Shown: positions 23,443-31,555, counted from the stretch's first letter. The stretch: 43,878 nt of DNA from Bacteroidota bacterium (GCA_021779665.1 JAJYAG010000035.1:1-43878); one strand, 5' to 3'. Notes: generated by a model not told the origin, from the letters alone. Made by a program: numbers and translations.

Positions 23443-24552
23443 TTATTTGGTTTTGAGCATCTGTACTCTTTTGGTTGGATCCAGCGTTTTGTTTCTGAGT
23501 TCAACCTGTTTCACTGTATTTTCAGCGACTTCGCGGAAAGCAGCACCTATGAGGGAATCATCATCCAGAGCAACAGGTTTGCCGGCATCGCCACCTTCAC
23601 AGATACTCTGCACTACCGGAATTTGTCCTAAGAGTGGAATTTCCATGTCTTCGGCAAGCTTTTTACAACCTTCCTTCCCGAAAATAAAATACTTATTGTT
23701 TGGCAGTTCAGCTGGAGTAAACCACGCCATATTTTCAACAAGACCGAGAACCGGAACATTAACCTTATCGCCACGAAACATGGCAATACCCTTGATAGCA
23801 TCAGCCAAAGCAACCTGTTGCGGAGTACTAACAATCACCACACCGGTAACAGCCATTTCCTGAACAAGGGTTAAATGAATATCGCCGGTACCCGGAGGCA
23901 GGTCAAACAGCAGGAAGTCAAGACTCCCCCATTCACCCTGGTTGATGAGTTGCTTGAGTGCTGTGGTTGCCATAGGGCCGCGCCAAACAAGCGCATCCTT
24001 ATCACTCACAAAAAATCCGATTGACAGCACCTTAACACCGTATTTGGTAACCGGAACAATAATATCGTCTTTCTCGCCGTCTTTAATTTCCGGACGCACA
24101 TTTTCGACACCAAACATTTTAGGAACTGAAGGACCGTAAATATCGGCATCAATCAATCCAACCGAATAGCCAAGTTTTGCAAGAGAAATTGCAAGGTTAA
24201 CCGCAACAGTCGATTTACCCACACCGCCTTTACCAGAAGCAACGGCCACTATATTCTTCACATGAGATAAGTTACTTGGAGCCGCAGCGGTTTCTATCTT
24301 CTGTAAAGCTTCTACTTTAATTTCCTGCACCTGAACATTGGGGTCGAGGTAAGTTTGTAAAGCCCGCACACAGGCCTTTTGAATAGATGCGATCAGCGGA
24401 TCGGTCGATTTCTGAAAAGTTAAGGTAAAAGAAACAGCATTGCCATTTACCTTGATATCGCTGAGCATATTGAGCGAAACTATATCGTTGTTAAAGCCGG
24501 GGTGTGTAACATTACTTAAAGCACTCACCACCTGATCAACAGAATAACTCAT
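23443..24552 (-). CDS. mrp: Mrp/ApbC-type P-loop ATPase for Fe-S cluster delivery
   Basis: A 369-residue cytoplasmic protein. Residues 1-85 form a DUF59/MIP18-like domain. The P-loop is S-G-K-G-G-V-G-K-S-T (106-115), followed by the deviant Walker region D-A-D-I-Y-G-P-S and the D-L-P-P-G-T-G-D block of the Mrp/NBP35 family. The usual CPxC cluster ligand motif is not seen: after V-E-N-M-A-W-F the sequence continues T-P-A-E-L-P, and the protein contains no CxxC at all. This may reduce or change stable cluster binding. The small Nfu protein encoded next door does carry a CxxC. Confidence 0.92.
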   Translation of the reverse strand: MSYSVDQVVSALSNVTHPGFNNDIVSLNMLSDIKVNGNAVSFTLTFQKSTDPLIASIQKACVRALQTYLDPNVQVQEIKVEALQKIETAAAPSNLSHVKNIVAVASGKGGVGKSTVAVNLAISLAKLGYSVGLIDADIYGPSVPKMFGVENVRPEIKDGEKDDIIVPVTKYGVKVLSIGFFVSDKDALVWRGPMATTALKQLINQGEWGSLDFLLFDLPPGTGDIHLTLVQEMAVTGVVIVSTPQQVALADAIKGIAMFRGDKVNVPVLGLVENMAWFTPAELPNNKYFIFGKEGCKKLAEDMEIPLLGQIPVVQSICEGGDAGKPVALDDDSLIGAAFREVAENTVKQVELRNKTLDPTKRVQMLKTK

Positions 24553-24697
24553 AATATTTATTAAGATTTAATATGAATAAGAGTGCAAACGTAATCAATT
24601 TTGTGATTTAGGCAAAGAATTTCGGATGGAAATAAGAAGGTTGTCGTACCAAAGCAGGTATTTCTCCACAAATTAGACCGGATCATCCTAAAAATGT

Positions 24698-24705
24698 TAT
24701 TTTTG
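24698..24705 (+). promoter_or_regulatory. Candidate -7 box for waaA
   Basis: TATTTTTG matches TAnnTTTG exactly and lies 17 bp upstream of the ATG. No clear -33 element is seen at the usual spacing. Confidence 0.4.
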
Positions 24706-24722
24706 CGAAAATTTAACCTCTG

Positions 24723-25946
24723 ATGACATCTCTGTATAACCTCGCAATATATACCTATAATATATTAATAAGAATCTCGGCTGCTTTTGGAAACTCTAAA
24801 GCCAAACTCTGGCTGAAAGGCCGCGAGAATATTTTCGAAAGAATAGATGCAGCTTTAAAGCCTCAGGAAAAGCGGATCTGGATTCATGCATCCTCATTAG
24901 GTGAATTTGAACAAGGCCGTCCTGTAATTGAAAAATTAAAAGAGCTGCGACCCGATTATAAAATTGTGCTCACCTTTTTTTCACCTTCGGGCTACGAAAT
25001 AAGAAAAGATTACAAAGGGGCCGACTACATTTTCTATCTTCCTATCGATAAGCGCGAAAATGCAGCCAGATTCCTGGATCTTGTTAAACCGGAAAAGGTA
25101 ATTTTTATAAAATATGAATTCTGGCATAATTACCTTACTTCAATAAAATCAAGGAATATCCCTTTATTCCTCATTTCGGCCAACTTTAGAAAAGATCAGC
25201 ACTTTTTCAAATGGTACGGCGGATGGTTCCGCAAACTGCTCCATAACTTCGAACACATATTTGTTCAGAATGAGCGTTCGGCCAATCTTCTGAAAAGTAT
25301 AAACATCAACCGTATCACCATTGCCGGCGATACAAGATTCGACAGGGTTTACTCTATCGCAACCTCTTCTAGAGAACTTCCGGAAGTAAAAAACTTCGTG
25401 GACGGTTCTTTCTGCATCATTGCAGGCAGCACCTGGGAACCCGACGAAAAGTTGCTTATAAAATACCTCAACGAGACTTCGCATCCGGTTAAAATGATTG
25501 TTGCTCCGCACGAAATCAAAGATGCAGCCATCGAAAACATCATTCAGAAATTAAACAAGAAAGCCGTTCGCTATTCACAGTTGCAAAATGCTGGAGCTGC
25601 CGACATTCTGATCATTGATAACATCGGTATGCTTTCATCTTTATACAGATATGGGAAAATCGCTTATATCGGAGGCGGTTTCGGAAAAGGGATTCACAAC
25701 ATTCTGGAAGCCGCAACTTTCGGACTTCCGGTACTGTTCGGACCTAATTATCAAAAGTTTCAGGAAGCTGTTAATCTGACGAAAGCCGGAGGAGCATTTC
25801 CTATAAAAGATTATGATGAATTAAGATCGACATTAAACATTTTAATAGAAGACACAGTTAAAAACAATAATTGCAGCCAAACTTCGAGGCAATTTATAGA
25901 AAACAATTTAGGGGCAACCGATATAATTTTAAAAGCTTTGTTATAA
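24723..25946 (+). CDS. waaA: 3-deoxy-D-manno-octulosonic acid (Kdo) transferase
   Basis: A 407-residue GT30 glycosyltransferase that attaches Kdo to lipid A at the cytoplasmic face of the inner membrane. The N-terminus has a short hydrophobic membrane-associating stretch (about 3-22). The catalytic Glu61 lies in H-A-S-S-L-G-E-F-E-Q-G-R-P, the GT30 hallmark. The donor-binding half contains A-G-S-T-W-E-P-D-E, A-P-H-E-I and I-G-G-G-F-G-K-G-I-H-N-I-L-E-A-A, also typical. It is flanked by non-LPS genes, so it stands as a single transcription unit. Confidence 0.94.
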   Translation: MTSLYNLAIYTYNILIRISAAFGNSKAKLWLKGRENIFERIDAALKPQEKRIWIHASSLGEFEQGRPVIEKLKELRPDYKIVLTFFSPSGYEIRKDYKGADYIFYLPIDKRENAARFLDLVKPEKVIFIKYEFWHNYLTSIKSRNIPLFLISANFRKDQHFFKWYGGWFRKLLHNFEHIFVQNERSANLLKSININRITIAGDTRFDRVYSIATSSRELPEVKNFVDGSFCIIAGSTWEPDEKLLIKYLNETSHPVKMIVAPHEIKDAAIENIIQKLNKKAVRYSQLQNAGAADILIIDNIGMLSSLYRYGKIAYIGGGFGKGIHNILEAATFGLPVLFGPNYQKFQEAVNLTKAGGAFPIKDYDELRSTLNILIEDTVKNNNCSQTSRQFIENNLGATDIILKALL

Positions 25947-25959
25947 TAAGCATTGAAAT

Positions 25960-26040
25960 TGAGAGGAATAGATCATGATGATTGTTATACAGGAATTAAT
26001 CTCCTTAGGCAATCCAGCCTTAAAAATCCAGAGCCTCTCA
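25960..26040. other. Multi-stem inverted-repeat structure downstream of waaA
   Basis: TGAGAGG (25960-25966) pairs with CCTCTCA (26034-26040). Inside lie two smaller hairpins, AGGA/TCCT (25991-25994 with 26002-26005) and AGGC/GCCT (26007-26010 with 26017-26020), plus the palindrome ATCATGAT (25972-25979). The cloverleaf-like layout lacks T-arm features of a tRNA. It lies in the 322-bp gap between waaA and the reductase gene. It could be a 3'-UTR structure or a small RNA. Confidence 0.3.
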
Positions 26041-26042
26041 AC

Positions 26043-26071
26043 CGCTTTTATTAACAATTAAGCGTTTTTTT
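26043..26071 (+). terminator. Weak terminator candidate downstream of waaA
   Basis: The 5-bp stem CGCTT/AAGCG (26043-26047 with 26060-26064) has a 12-nt loop and is followed by seven T. The stem is short, but the T-run is well placed. Confidence 0.45.
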
Positions 26072-26181
26072 CAACGTACCTTAACTTTCAAGCTTTTATA
26101 ATGTTGTAATTAACCTTCTTTCTGATTTTCAGGATTTAAAGTATTGAGTTAATAACTACACTCATTTGTTAATATTTGTGA

Positions 26182-26213
26182 CTTGTGGAAAGGTTTTACT
26201 CTTTCTACCTTCG
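26182..26213 (+). promoter_or_regulatory. Promoter of the B12-dependent ribonucleotide reductase gene
   Basis: CTTG (26182-26185) and TACCTTCG (26206-26213) fit the Bacteroidota -33/-7 pattern with a 20-bp spacer. This predicts transcription from about 26220 and a leader near 50 nt. No cobalamin-riboswitch box is recognisable in the leader or further upstream. Confidence 0.5.
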
Positions 26214-26268
26214 TAAAGTTCGATCCCGAAAACTAAAAGAAGACTAAAACCCTAAAAAACAGTTTAAA

Positions 26269-28857
26269 ATGCAGATTGAAGAAATGGTTGCAAAGCAAAC
26301 ATCGGAAAAGGATTCTCCTATGAAGACCTACACCTATGACGAGGTATATAAAAACTCGCTTGAATATTTTAATGGTGATGAACTCGCAGCAAGGGTTTGG
26401 GCGACCAAGTATGCATTGAAAGATTCTTTCGGAAAGATTTACGAAAAAGATCCGGATGATATGCATTGGCGACTTGCAAACGAAATTGCACGCATCGAAA
26501 AGAAGTATGCAAATCCCATGAGCGCTCAGGAACTGTATGAATTATTTAAGGGGTTTAAATATATTGTTCCACAGGGAAGTCCTATGACCGGCATTGGCAA
26601 TAATTTCCAGATTGCTTCGCTTTCGAACTGTTTTGTTATTGGCAATGAGCCTGCCGCCGACTCTTATGGTGGAATCATGAAGATTGACCAGGAACAGGTT
26701 CAACTGATGAAACGCCGCGGTGGTGTTGGTCACGACCTTTCGCATATCCGTCCTCACGGAAGCCCTGTATTGAACAGCGCCCTTACATCAACCGGTGTTG
26801 TTCCCTTTATGGAACGTTTTTCAAACTCAACCCGCGAAGTAGCCCAGGATGGCCGTCGTGGTGCTTTGATGCTCAGCGTTTCCATTAAACACCCCGATGC
26901 CGAACATTTTATCGATGCCAAAATGGAAACCGGAAAAGTAACCGGTGCCAATGTATCGGTAAAGATCGACCATGAATTTATGCAGGCCGTTGTGAACAAT
27001 ACAAAATATGTTCAGCAATACCCTATCGATTCTCCAAATCCGGTTTACACCAAGGAAATTGATGCTCGAAAATTATGGTCAAAAATAATTCACAATGCCT
27101 GGAAATCGGCCGAACCAGGAATTCTCTTCTGGGATACCGTTATCAGCGAATCAGTTCCCGACAGCTACGCTCAATTTGGATTCCGCACCGTTTCTACCAA
27201 TCCTTGCGGTGAAATTCCTCTTTGTCCTTACGACAGCTGCCGTTTGATCGCCATCAACCTCTATGGTTATGTTGAAAACCCATTTACCCCTGAAGCAAAG
27301 TTCAATTTCGAACTTTTCAGGAAGCACGTGGCCCACACCCAGAGGATTATGGACGATATCATCGACCTCGAGCTCGAAAAAATAGATGCTATTCTTGGTA
27401 AAATCAATGCCGATCCGGAAGATCCTGAAATTAAACGCGTTGAACGCCGCTTGTGGGAAGCAATCCGTATCAAAGCCGAAGAAGGCCGACGTACCGGTAT
27501 TGGTATCACAGCCGAAGGAGATATGCTTGCAGGTCTTGGTTTACGTTATGGCAGCGAAGATGCTGTTGATTTCTCCATCGAAGTGCATAAAACACTGGCT
27601 TTAGAAGCTTACCGTGCTTCTGTTAATTTAGCTAAAGAAAGAGGCGCATTCCCCATTTTCGATTCACACCTCGAACGCAATAATCCTTTCATCAACCGCC
27701 TGAAAGCCGAAGATGAAGGTATGTACCGCGACATGGTTAAATATGGCCGTCGTAATATAGCTCTGTTGACCATTGCTCCAACCGGAACCACCAGTTTGAT
27801 GACCCAGACCACTTCGGGTATTGAACCTGTATTCCTTCCGGTTTACAAACGTCGCCGCAAAGTGAATCCCAACGACACCAATGTGAACATTTCGTTTACC
27901 GATGAACTTGGCGACACATGGGAAGAATACAATGTATTCCATCATAAATTCCTTACCTGGCTCGAAATCAACGGACACAAAGCTGAAGAAGTTAAAAATT
28001 ACAACGATCAGCAGATTGAAGAACTGGTTAAAAAATCTCCTTACTACAAAGCAACCTCCAACGATGTTGACTGGGTAAGCAAGGTACAGATGCAGGGCCA
28101 AATCCAGAAATGGGTAGACCACTCCATCAGCGTAACCATTAATTTACCTGAAACAGCAACCGAGGACCTGGTGGACGAACTGTATGTTACAGCCTGGAAA
28201 AGCGGTTGCAAAGGTGTTACCGTTTACCGTGAAGGTTCCCGTTCAGGAGTTTTGATTTCGAACAAAAAAGAAGATAAAAAAGAAGCTGCTTCAACTCCAT
28301 CGGATGTGATTGGACCTTTAAAACGTCCGAAAGTTCTTGAAGCTGATATTATCCGTTTCAAAAACGAAAGCGAAGACTGGATTGCCTTCATTGGTATCAA
28401 AGATGGTCGTCCTTACGAAATCTTTACCGGTATCACCGATGAGGATACTTTGCCAATTCCGAAATCGATCGCCAAAGGTAAAATCATCAAGGTGAAGGAA
28501 GAAGACGGCACTACCCGTTACGACTTCCAGTATACCGATAAATATGGATATACCAATACCCTCGGCGGACTTTCACGCTTGTTCAACAAAGAGTACTGGA
28601 ACTATGCCAAACTTATCTCGGGAGTATTACGCTACGGTATGCCAATCCCCGGTGTTGTGAACCTGGTAACCTCGCTGAATGTAGACAGTGACATGATCAG
28701 CACCTGGAAAAACGGTGTGGTTCGTGCCCTCAAGAAATATATTCCAAACGGAACTACCGTGCAGAAAGGCAAATGCGGCGAATGCGGATCAACCTCACTG
28801 GTTTACCAGGAAGGCTGCTTAACCTGCACTACCTGCGGTAACTCCAAGTGTGGATGA
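26269..28857 (+). CDS. nrdJ: Adenosylcobalamin-dependent (class II) ribonucleotide reductase
   Basis: An 862-residue class II reductase that makes deoxyribonucleotides without oxygen-dependent radical chemistry, using a coenzyme B12-derived thiyl radical. The radical Cys313 lies in N-P-C-G-E-I-P-L with Asn311 and Glu315. Cys121 (S-N-C-F) and Cys324 (Y-D-S-C) are the expected redox pair, spaced as in Thermotoga NrdJ. Residues 775-800 hold the P-T-G-T-T-S type block earlier in the barrel (A-P-T-G-T-T-S-L). The last 27 residues contain six Cys in CxxC pairs, the zinc-ribbon-like tail that shuttles electrons. Translation might start at Met18, where family similarity begins, but ATG 26269 follows the predicted leader well. 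No class I or III reductase is in the window. Confidence 0.93.
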   Translation: MQIEEMVAKQTSEKDSPMKTYTYDEVYKNSLEYFNGDELAARVWATKYALKDSFGKIYEKDPDDMHWRLANEIARIEKKYANPMSAQELYELFKGFKYIVPQGSPMTGIGNNFQIASLSNCFVIGNEPAADSYGGIMKIDQEQVQLMKRRGGVGHDLSHIRPHGSPVLNSALTSTGVVPFMERFSNSTREVAQDGRRGALMLSVSIKHPDAEHFIDAKMETGKVTGANVSVKIDHEFMQAVVNNTKYVQQYPIDSPNPVYTKEIDARKLWSKIIHNAWKSAEPGILFWDTVISESVPDSYAQFGFRTVSTNPCGEIPLCPYDSCRLIAINLYGYVENPFTPEAKFNFELFRKHVAHTQRIMDDIIDLELEKIDAILGKINADPEDPEIKRVERRLWEAIRIKAEEGRRTGIGITAEGDMLAGLGLRYGSEDAVDFSIEVHKTLALEAYRASVNLAKERGAFPIFDSHLERNNPFINRLKAEDEGMYRDMVKYGRRNIALLTIAPTGTTSLMTQTTSGIEPVFLPVYKRRRKVNPNDTNVNISFTDELGDTWEEYNVFHHKFLTWLEINGHKAEEVKNYNDQQIEELVKKSPYYKATSNDVDWVSKVQMQGQIQKWVDHSISVTINLPETATEDLVDELYVTAWKSGCKGVTVYREGSRSGVLISNKKEDKKEAASTPSDVIGPLKRPKVLEADIIRFKNESEDWIAFIGIKDGRPYEIFTGITDEDTLPIPKSIAKGKIIKVKEEDGTTRYDFQYTDKYGYTNTLGGLSRLFNKEYWNYAKLISGVLRYGMPIPGVVNLVTSLNVDSDMISTWKNGVVRALKKYIPNGTTVQKGKCGECGSTSLVYQEGCLTCTTCGNSKCG

Positions 28858-28870
28858 TAAAAAAGCACAA

Positions 28871-28935
28871 AGGCTATTAGCTTTTAGGTTTATAGGTTGT
28901 AGGAAAGGAATCCTGAAACCTATAGCCTAAAGCCT
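28871..28935. repeat. Imperfect inverted repeat downstream of nrdJ
   Basis: The segment 28885-28904 (TAGGTTTATAGG...) pairs imperfectly with 28911-28929, and AGGCT (28871-28875) pairs with AGCCT (28931-28935) outside it. The unit is built from TATAGG/CCTATA and AGGCT/AGCCT words. It lies between the stop codon and the real terminator. Confidence 0.55.
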
Positions 28936-28981
28936 AAAAAACACAGAATAACTCGATAACTACACAGAAACTAACTATTGG

Positions 28982-29015
28982 AAGGGGCGCTGAAAGGCGC
29001 CTCTTTTGCTTTTTG
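28982..29015 (+). terminator. Rho-independent terminator of nrdJ
   Basis: The 9-bp stem AAGGGGCGC/GCGCCTCTT (28982-28990 with 28997-29005, one G-U pair, loop TGAAAG) runs into the T-rich tail TTTTGCTTTTT. Confidence 0.8.
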
Positions 29016-29086
29016 AAATTACACCAACTCCATTGAACTAATGATAATTGAATTATAAAATCAATTAAATTTGCAAAAACAACATT

Positions 29087-29260
29087 ATGGTAACCATCAT
29101 AAAAAAAGGTGCATCAAAAGAGGAAATTAGTCTTCTTCTGGAGAAGCTGAATAATAGAACTAAGTACAGCAAAGGTTTTGATGCTATGAAATTCTGCGGT
29201 ACTGTAAAATTCAAGGATGACGCCTTAAAAATTCAAAAACAGTTAAGAGATGAATGGTAG
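29087..29260 (+). CDS. Small antitoxin of a PIN-domain toxin-antitoxin pair
   Basis: A 57-codon ORF starting ATG at 29087 (M-V-T-I-I-K-K-G-A-S-K-E-E-I). The C-terminal part, K-G-F-D-A-M-K-F-C-G-T-V-K-F-K-D-D-A and then Q-K-Q-L-R-D-E-W, is the pattern I associate with small Bacteroidota antitoxins encoded just before PIN-domain (VapC-like) toxins. The toxin start codon overlaps its end (ATG at 29250), as is normal for such operons. The ORF looks intact while its toxin is broken, so it may be a relic or an anti-addiction survivor. Confidence 0.75.
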   Translation: MVTIIKKGASKEEISLLLEKLNNRTKYSKGFDAMKFCGTVKFKDDALKIQKQLRDEW

Positions 29261-29476
29261 TAGTATTTTTATTGACACCAATACTGCTATTTACCTATTA
29301 AATGGATAAACAACTCTATAAAAAACGAAGTTATTCGTCTAAGAAAAACTTATATGATGAAGCTTCCGGATTGTATAGTCGCAGCCTCCGCTCTTTATCT
29401 TGATCTGCCAATAATCACCGCCGATAAGGATTTTAAAAAAATAAAAGAATTGAATTTAATGCTTTACGAAAGATAA
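29250..29476 (+). pseudogene. Remnant of a PIN-domain (VapC-like) toxin, frameshifted and internally deleted
   Basis: The first 19 codons (M-N-G-S-S-I-F-I-D-T-N-T-A-I-Y-L-L-N-G) are a typical PIN N-terminus with the first metal-binding Asp, ending at TAA 29307-29309. In another frame (29309-29476) about 55 codons resume with the PIN C-terminus: K-L-P-D-C-I-V-A-A-S-A-L-Y-L-D-L-P and I-T-A-D-K-D-F-K-K-I. Intact relatives are about 130 aa, so roughly 50-60 central residues, including the middle acidic metal ligand, are gone. The joined piece cannot form an active ribonuclease. The repeat element starting 40 bp downstream could be connected with the decay. Confidence 0.78.
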
Positions 29477-29515
29477 GCACTAATGATTCATATTTATTTC
29501 CGGGAACTATATATC

Positions 29516-29721
29516 AGTTGGGACAAATAAATACTATTAATTCATTGTGCAACCTCTACGAGGTAGAAAACACAAGAATTTCCAAATTCTACAACTGTGT
29601 ATCCTCTACGAGGATATAAAACAACATTGTAGATGTTGCATAATTGTAAAAATTATCGAGGTATGTCTCTGAAAAACCTCGGAGAGGTTTCATAGTATAT
29701 GCTGTAAGGATTGTCCCAACT
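29516..29721. mobile_element. MITE-like element with 11-bp terminal inverted repeats and internal hairpins
   Basis: AGTTGGGACAA (29516-29526) and TTGTCCCAACT (29711-29721) are perfect 11-bp inverted repeats, and the outward flanks ATAT/GTAT extend the match imperfectly. The 206-bp unit has no ORF. Inside are the palindromes ACCTC-TAC-GAGGT (29552-29564), TATCCTC-TAC-GAGGATA (29600-29616), CAACAT/ATGTTG (29622-29638) and AAACCTC-GGA-GAGGTTT (29674-29690). I see no certain target-site duplication. A non-autonomous insertion or a palindromic intergenic repeat both fit. Confidence 0.55.
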
Positions 29722-29768
29722 TGTATTGGTTACCTTATTTCCTATGGAGATATTGAAAAAATTTAATT

Positions 29769-29959
29769 AAGATGCAACCAAATCCAATTTATTGCATCTT
29801 TGCAAAACATTTTGCTGAAAATGTAGAGTTGCAAACCAAAATTGTGTTCTACAAATTTAAAACCTAAACCTATGTACATTTCCTTTTAAAGAACCGGCGG
29901 AAATGCTTTAAAAGCCTTTCGTGCAAGAACCAATAAATTATTAACCAATAATGGTTCAC
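29769..29959. promoter_or_regulatory. Chain of perfect inverted repeats in the MATE leader region
   Basis: Five consecutive inverted repeats occur: AAGATGCAA/TTGCATCTT (29769-29777, 29792-29800); GCAAAA/TTTTGC (29802-29815); TGTAGA/TCTACA (29822-29827, 29848-29853); CTTTTAAAG/CTTTAAAAG (29883-29891, 29906-29914); and ATTATT/AATAAT with flanking AACC/GGTT (about 29930-29955). They lie 125-315 bp before the transporter start and could form a structured 5' leader. No known riboswitch consensus was recognised. The rest of 28858-30082 outside listed features shows nothing coding. Confidence 0.4.
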
Positions 29960-30082
29960 AGAGATTCTAAGGACAGTATCCTTACCTCTTTCTTTTATTA
30001 ACCAACACAGACTGCAATTCTGCAAATCAAATTTGAAAGAATTTGCGCTGTTGTATTTTCGTTAACTTATAATTTTTTAAGT

Positions 30083-31471
30083 ATGTCATTCTTTTCGAAT
30101 TATTTCTCGGGCTACCATAAGCCCGGAGGAATAAAAGAGCTGTTAACGCTCGCCTTTCCTATGATTATCTCCACGGCCTGCGATGGAGTAATGACGTTTA
30201 CCGATCGCCTGTTCCTCGCCCGTGTGGGTCCTGAGCAAATGAATGCCGTAATGGCAGGTGCTATTGCTGTTCAAATGATTATGTTCTTTTTTGTGGGTCT
30301 AACCGGATATTCCACCGCGCTTGTAGCACAATATTTTGGCGCAGGAGAGAAACACAATTCATCTAAAGCAATATTTCAGGCAATACTCATCAATCTGGTG
30401 GCATGGCCTGTAATTATTCTCCTTAAACCTGTTGTTGAGAGCTATTGGGCTTTTATGGATACACCGGTAACTCAATTGGGATTCCAGATCCAGTATCTCA
30501 CCATTATGGTCTGGGGTTGTATATTCGGGATGCTCCGCTACACGCTGGGATGTTATTTTACCGGCATCGGAAAAACTCCCATCGTAATGATTGCAACTTT
30601 GGCAGCGATGATTGTCAACGTAATTCTTGATTACATCCTGATTTTCGGCAAATTTGGTTTTCCAGCCATGGGAATACAGGGAGCAGCAATTGGAACAGTT
30701 TTAGGAGGATTTTCGGCAATGGTAATTCTACTGATAGCTTACCTGAGACATAACAATCGTGTAGAATTTTCGGTATTGAAATCGTTCCGGTTCAACCGGG
30801 TTATTATGAAGAAACTAATCTATTATGGATCGCCTGCCGGTACTGAAATGTTTCTGAACTTCCTGGCATTTGTAACTATGGTTGCGTTATTTCAATCCGA
30901 AGGCGATATCGTTTCCACGGCAACTACCATTATGTTCAACTGGGACCTTGTGTCGTTTATTCCTCTTTTGGGAATTGAGATAGCTGTAACCAGCCTGGTT
31001 GGGCGGTATATGGGAGCCGGTCGCCCAATAATTGCAAAGCATGCAGCAATTTCAGGGATTAAGACAGGAATTTTCTATTCCATCATCATTCTTGCCTTGT
31101 TTATTTTTATTCCCGAAATTCTTGTGAGGGTATTTCATCCCGAAAAACCCAGCGAGGTTTTTGAAAGTGCAGTACCTACCGCGGTAAGGATGGTTCAGAT
31201 TGCCTCATTGTATGTGTTGGCCGAAGCGGTATTGGTGGCGCTTATCGGTGCACTTCGGGGTGCAGGAGACACTCATTTTACCATGATCGTATCGGTATTG
31301 GCTCACTGGTCCTTTATCCCATTGATATATCTCTCGTTAAAAGTATTCCATTTTTCAGTAGCATTTAGCTGGCTGCTTCTCGTAATCTTCTTTCTTCTCT
31401 TCTGTATAATCCTTGTAATAAGATTTAGAAGTGGAAAATGGATGAAGTTAAAGGTGATTGGAGGAGAATAA
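30083..31471 (+). CDS. MATE-family multidrug/toxin efflux transporter
   Basis: A 462-residue inner-membrane protein with about 12 predicted spans arranged as two homologous MatE halves (about 18-180 and 245-410). It contains the family features P-M-I-I-S-T near residue 26, F-G-A-G-E in the first half, and G-R-Y-M-G-A-G-R plus a late G-A-L-R-G-A-G-D-T motif. Members exchange Na+ or H+ for cationic drugs or metabolites. Substrate and coupling ion cannot be read from the sequence. It is a single-gene unit with a long, hairpin-rich leader and a following stem-loop. Confidence 0.92.
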   Translation: MSFFSNYFSGYHKPGGIKELLTLAFPMIISTACDGVMTFTDRLFLARVGPEQMNAVMAGAIAVQMIMFFFVGLTGYSTALVAQYFGAGEKHNSSKAIFQAILINLVAWPVIILLKPVVESYWAFMDTPVTQLGFQIQYLTIMVWGCIFGMLRYTLGCYFTGIGKTPIVMIATLAAMIVNVILDYILIFGKFGFPAMGIQGAAIGTVLGGFSAMVILLIAYLRHNNRVEFSVLKSFRFNRVIMKKLIYYGSPAGTEMFLNFLAFVTMVALFQSEGDIVSTATTIMFNWDLVSFIPLLGIEIAVTSLVGRYMGAGRPIIAKHAAISGIKTGIFYSIIILALFIFIPEILVRVFHPEKPSEVFESAVPTAVRMVQIASLYVLAEAVLVALIGALRGAGDTHFTMIVSVLAHWSFIPLIYLSLKVFHFSVAFSWLLLVIFFLLFCIILVIRFRSGKWMKLKVIGGE

Positions 31472-31512
31472 TGATAAGGTATCATAAAAGAAGCAATCAA
31501 CACCCTTAAAGG

Positions 31513-31555
31513 AAATGGCGCAGTTAGGACCGATTTCCGGATTGCGCCATTTTAA
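31513..31555 (+). terminator. Terminator after the MATE gene
   Basis: AAATGGCGCA (31513-31522) pairs perfectly with TGCGCCATTT (31543-31552) across a 20-nt loop. The T-tract is short but overlaps the stem base. Confidence 0.6.

Noticed and set aside
25960-26040. tRNA gene suggested by a 7-bp closing stem and three arms
   Set aside because: There is no GTTC-type T-arm, no proper D-arm and no anticodon stem of 5 bp; the total length and arm spacing do not fit.
25947-26268. Cobalamin riboswitch upstream of nrdJ
   Set aside because: No GCCACTG-like B12 box or its expected partners could be found on the plus strand.
27664-28122. 152-codon minus-strand ORF opposite nrdJ
   Set aside because: It is a shadow of the conserved reductase barrel and has no recognisable features.
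29552-29690. CRISPR-like array from repeated CCTC...GAGG units
   Set aside because: Only three short palindromes of unequal length with irregular spacing; no constant repeat or cas gene.
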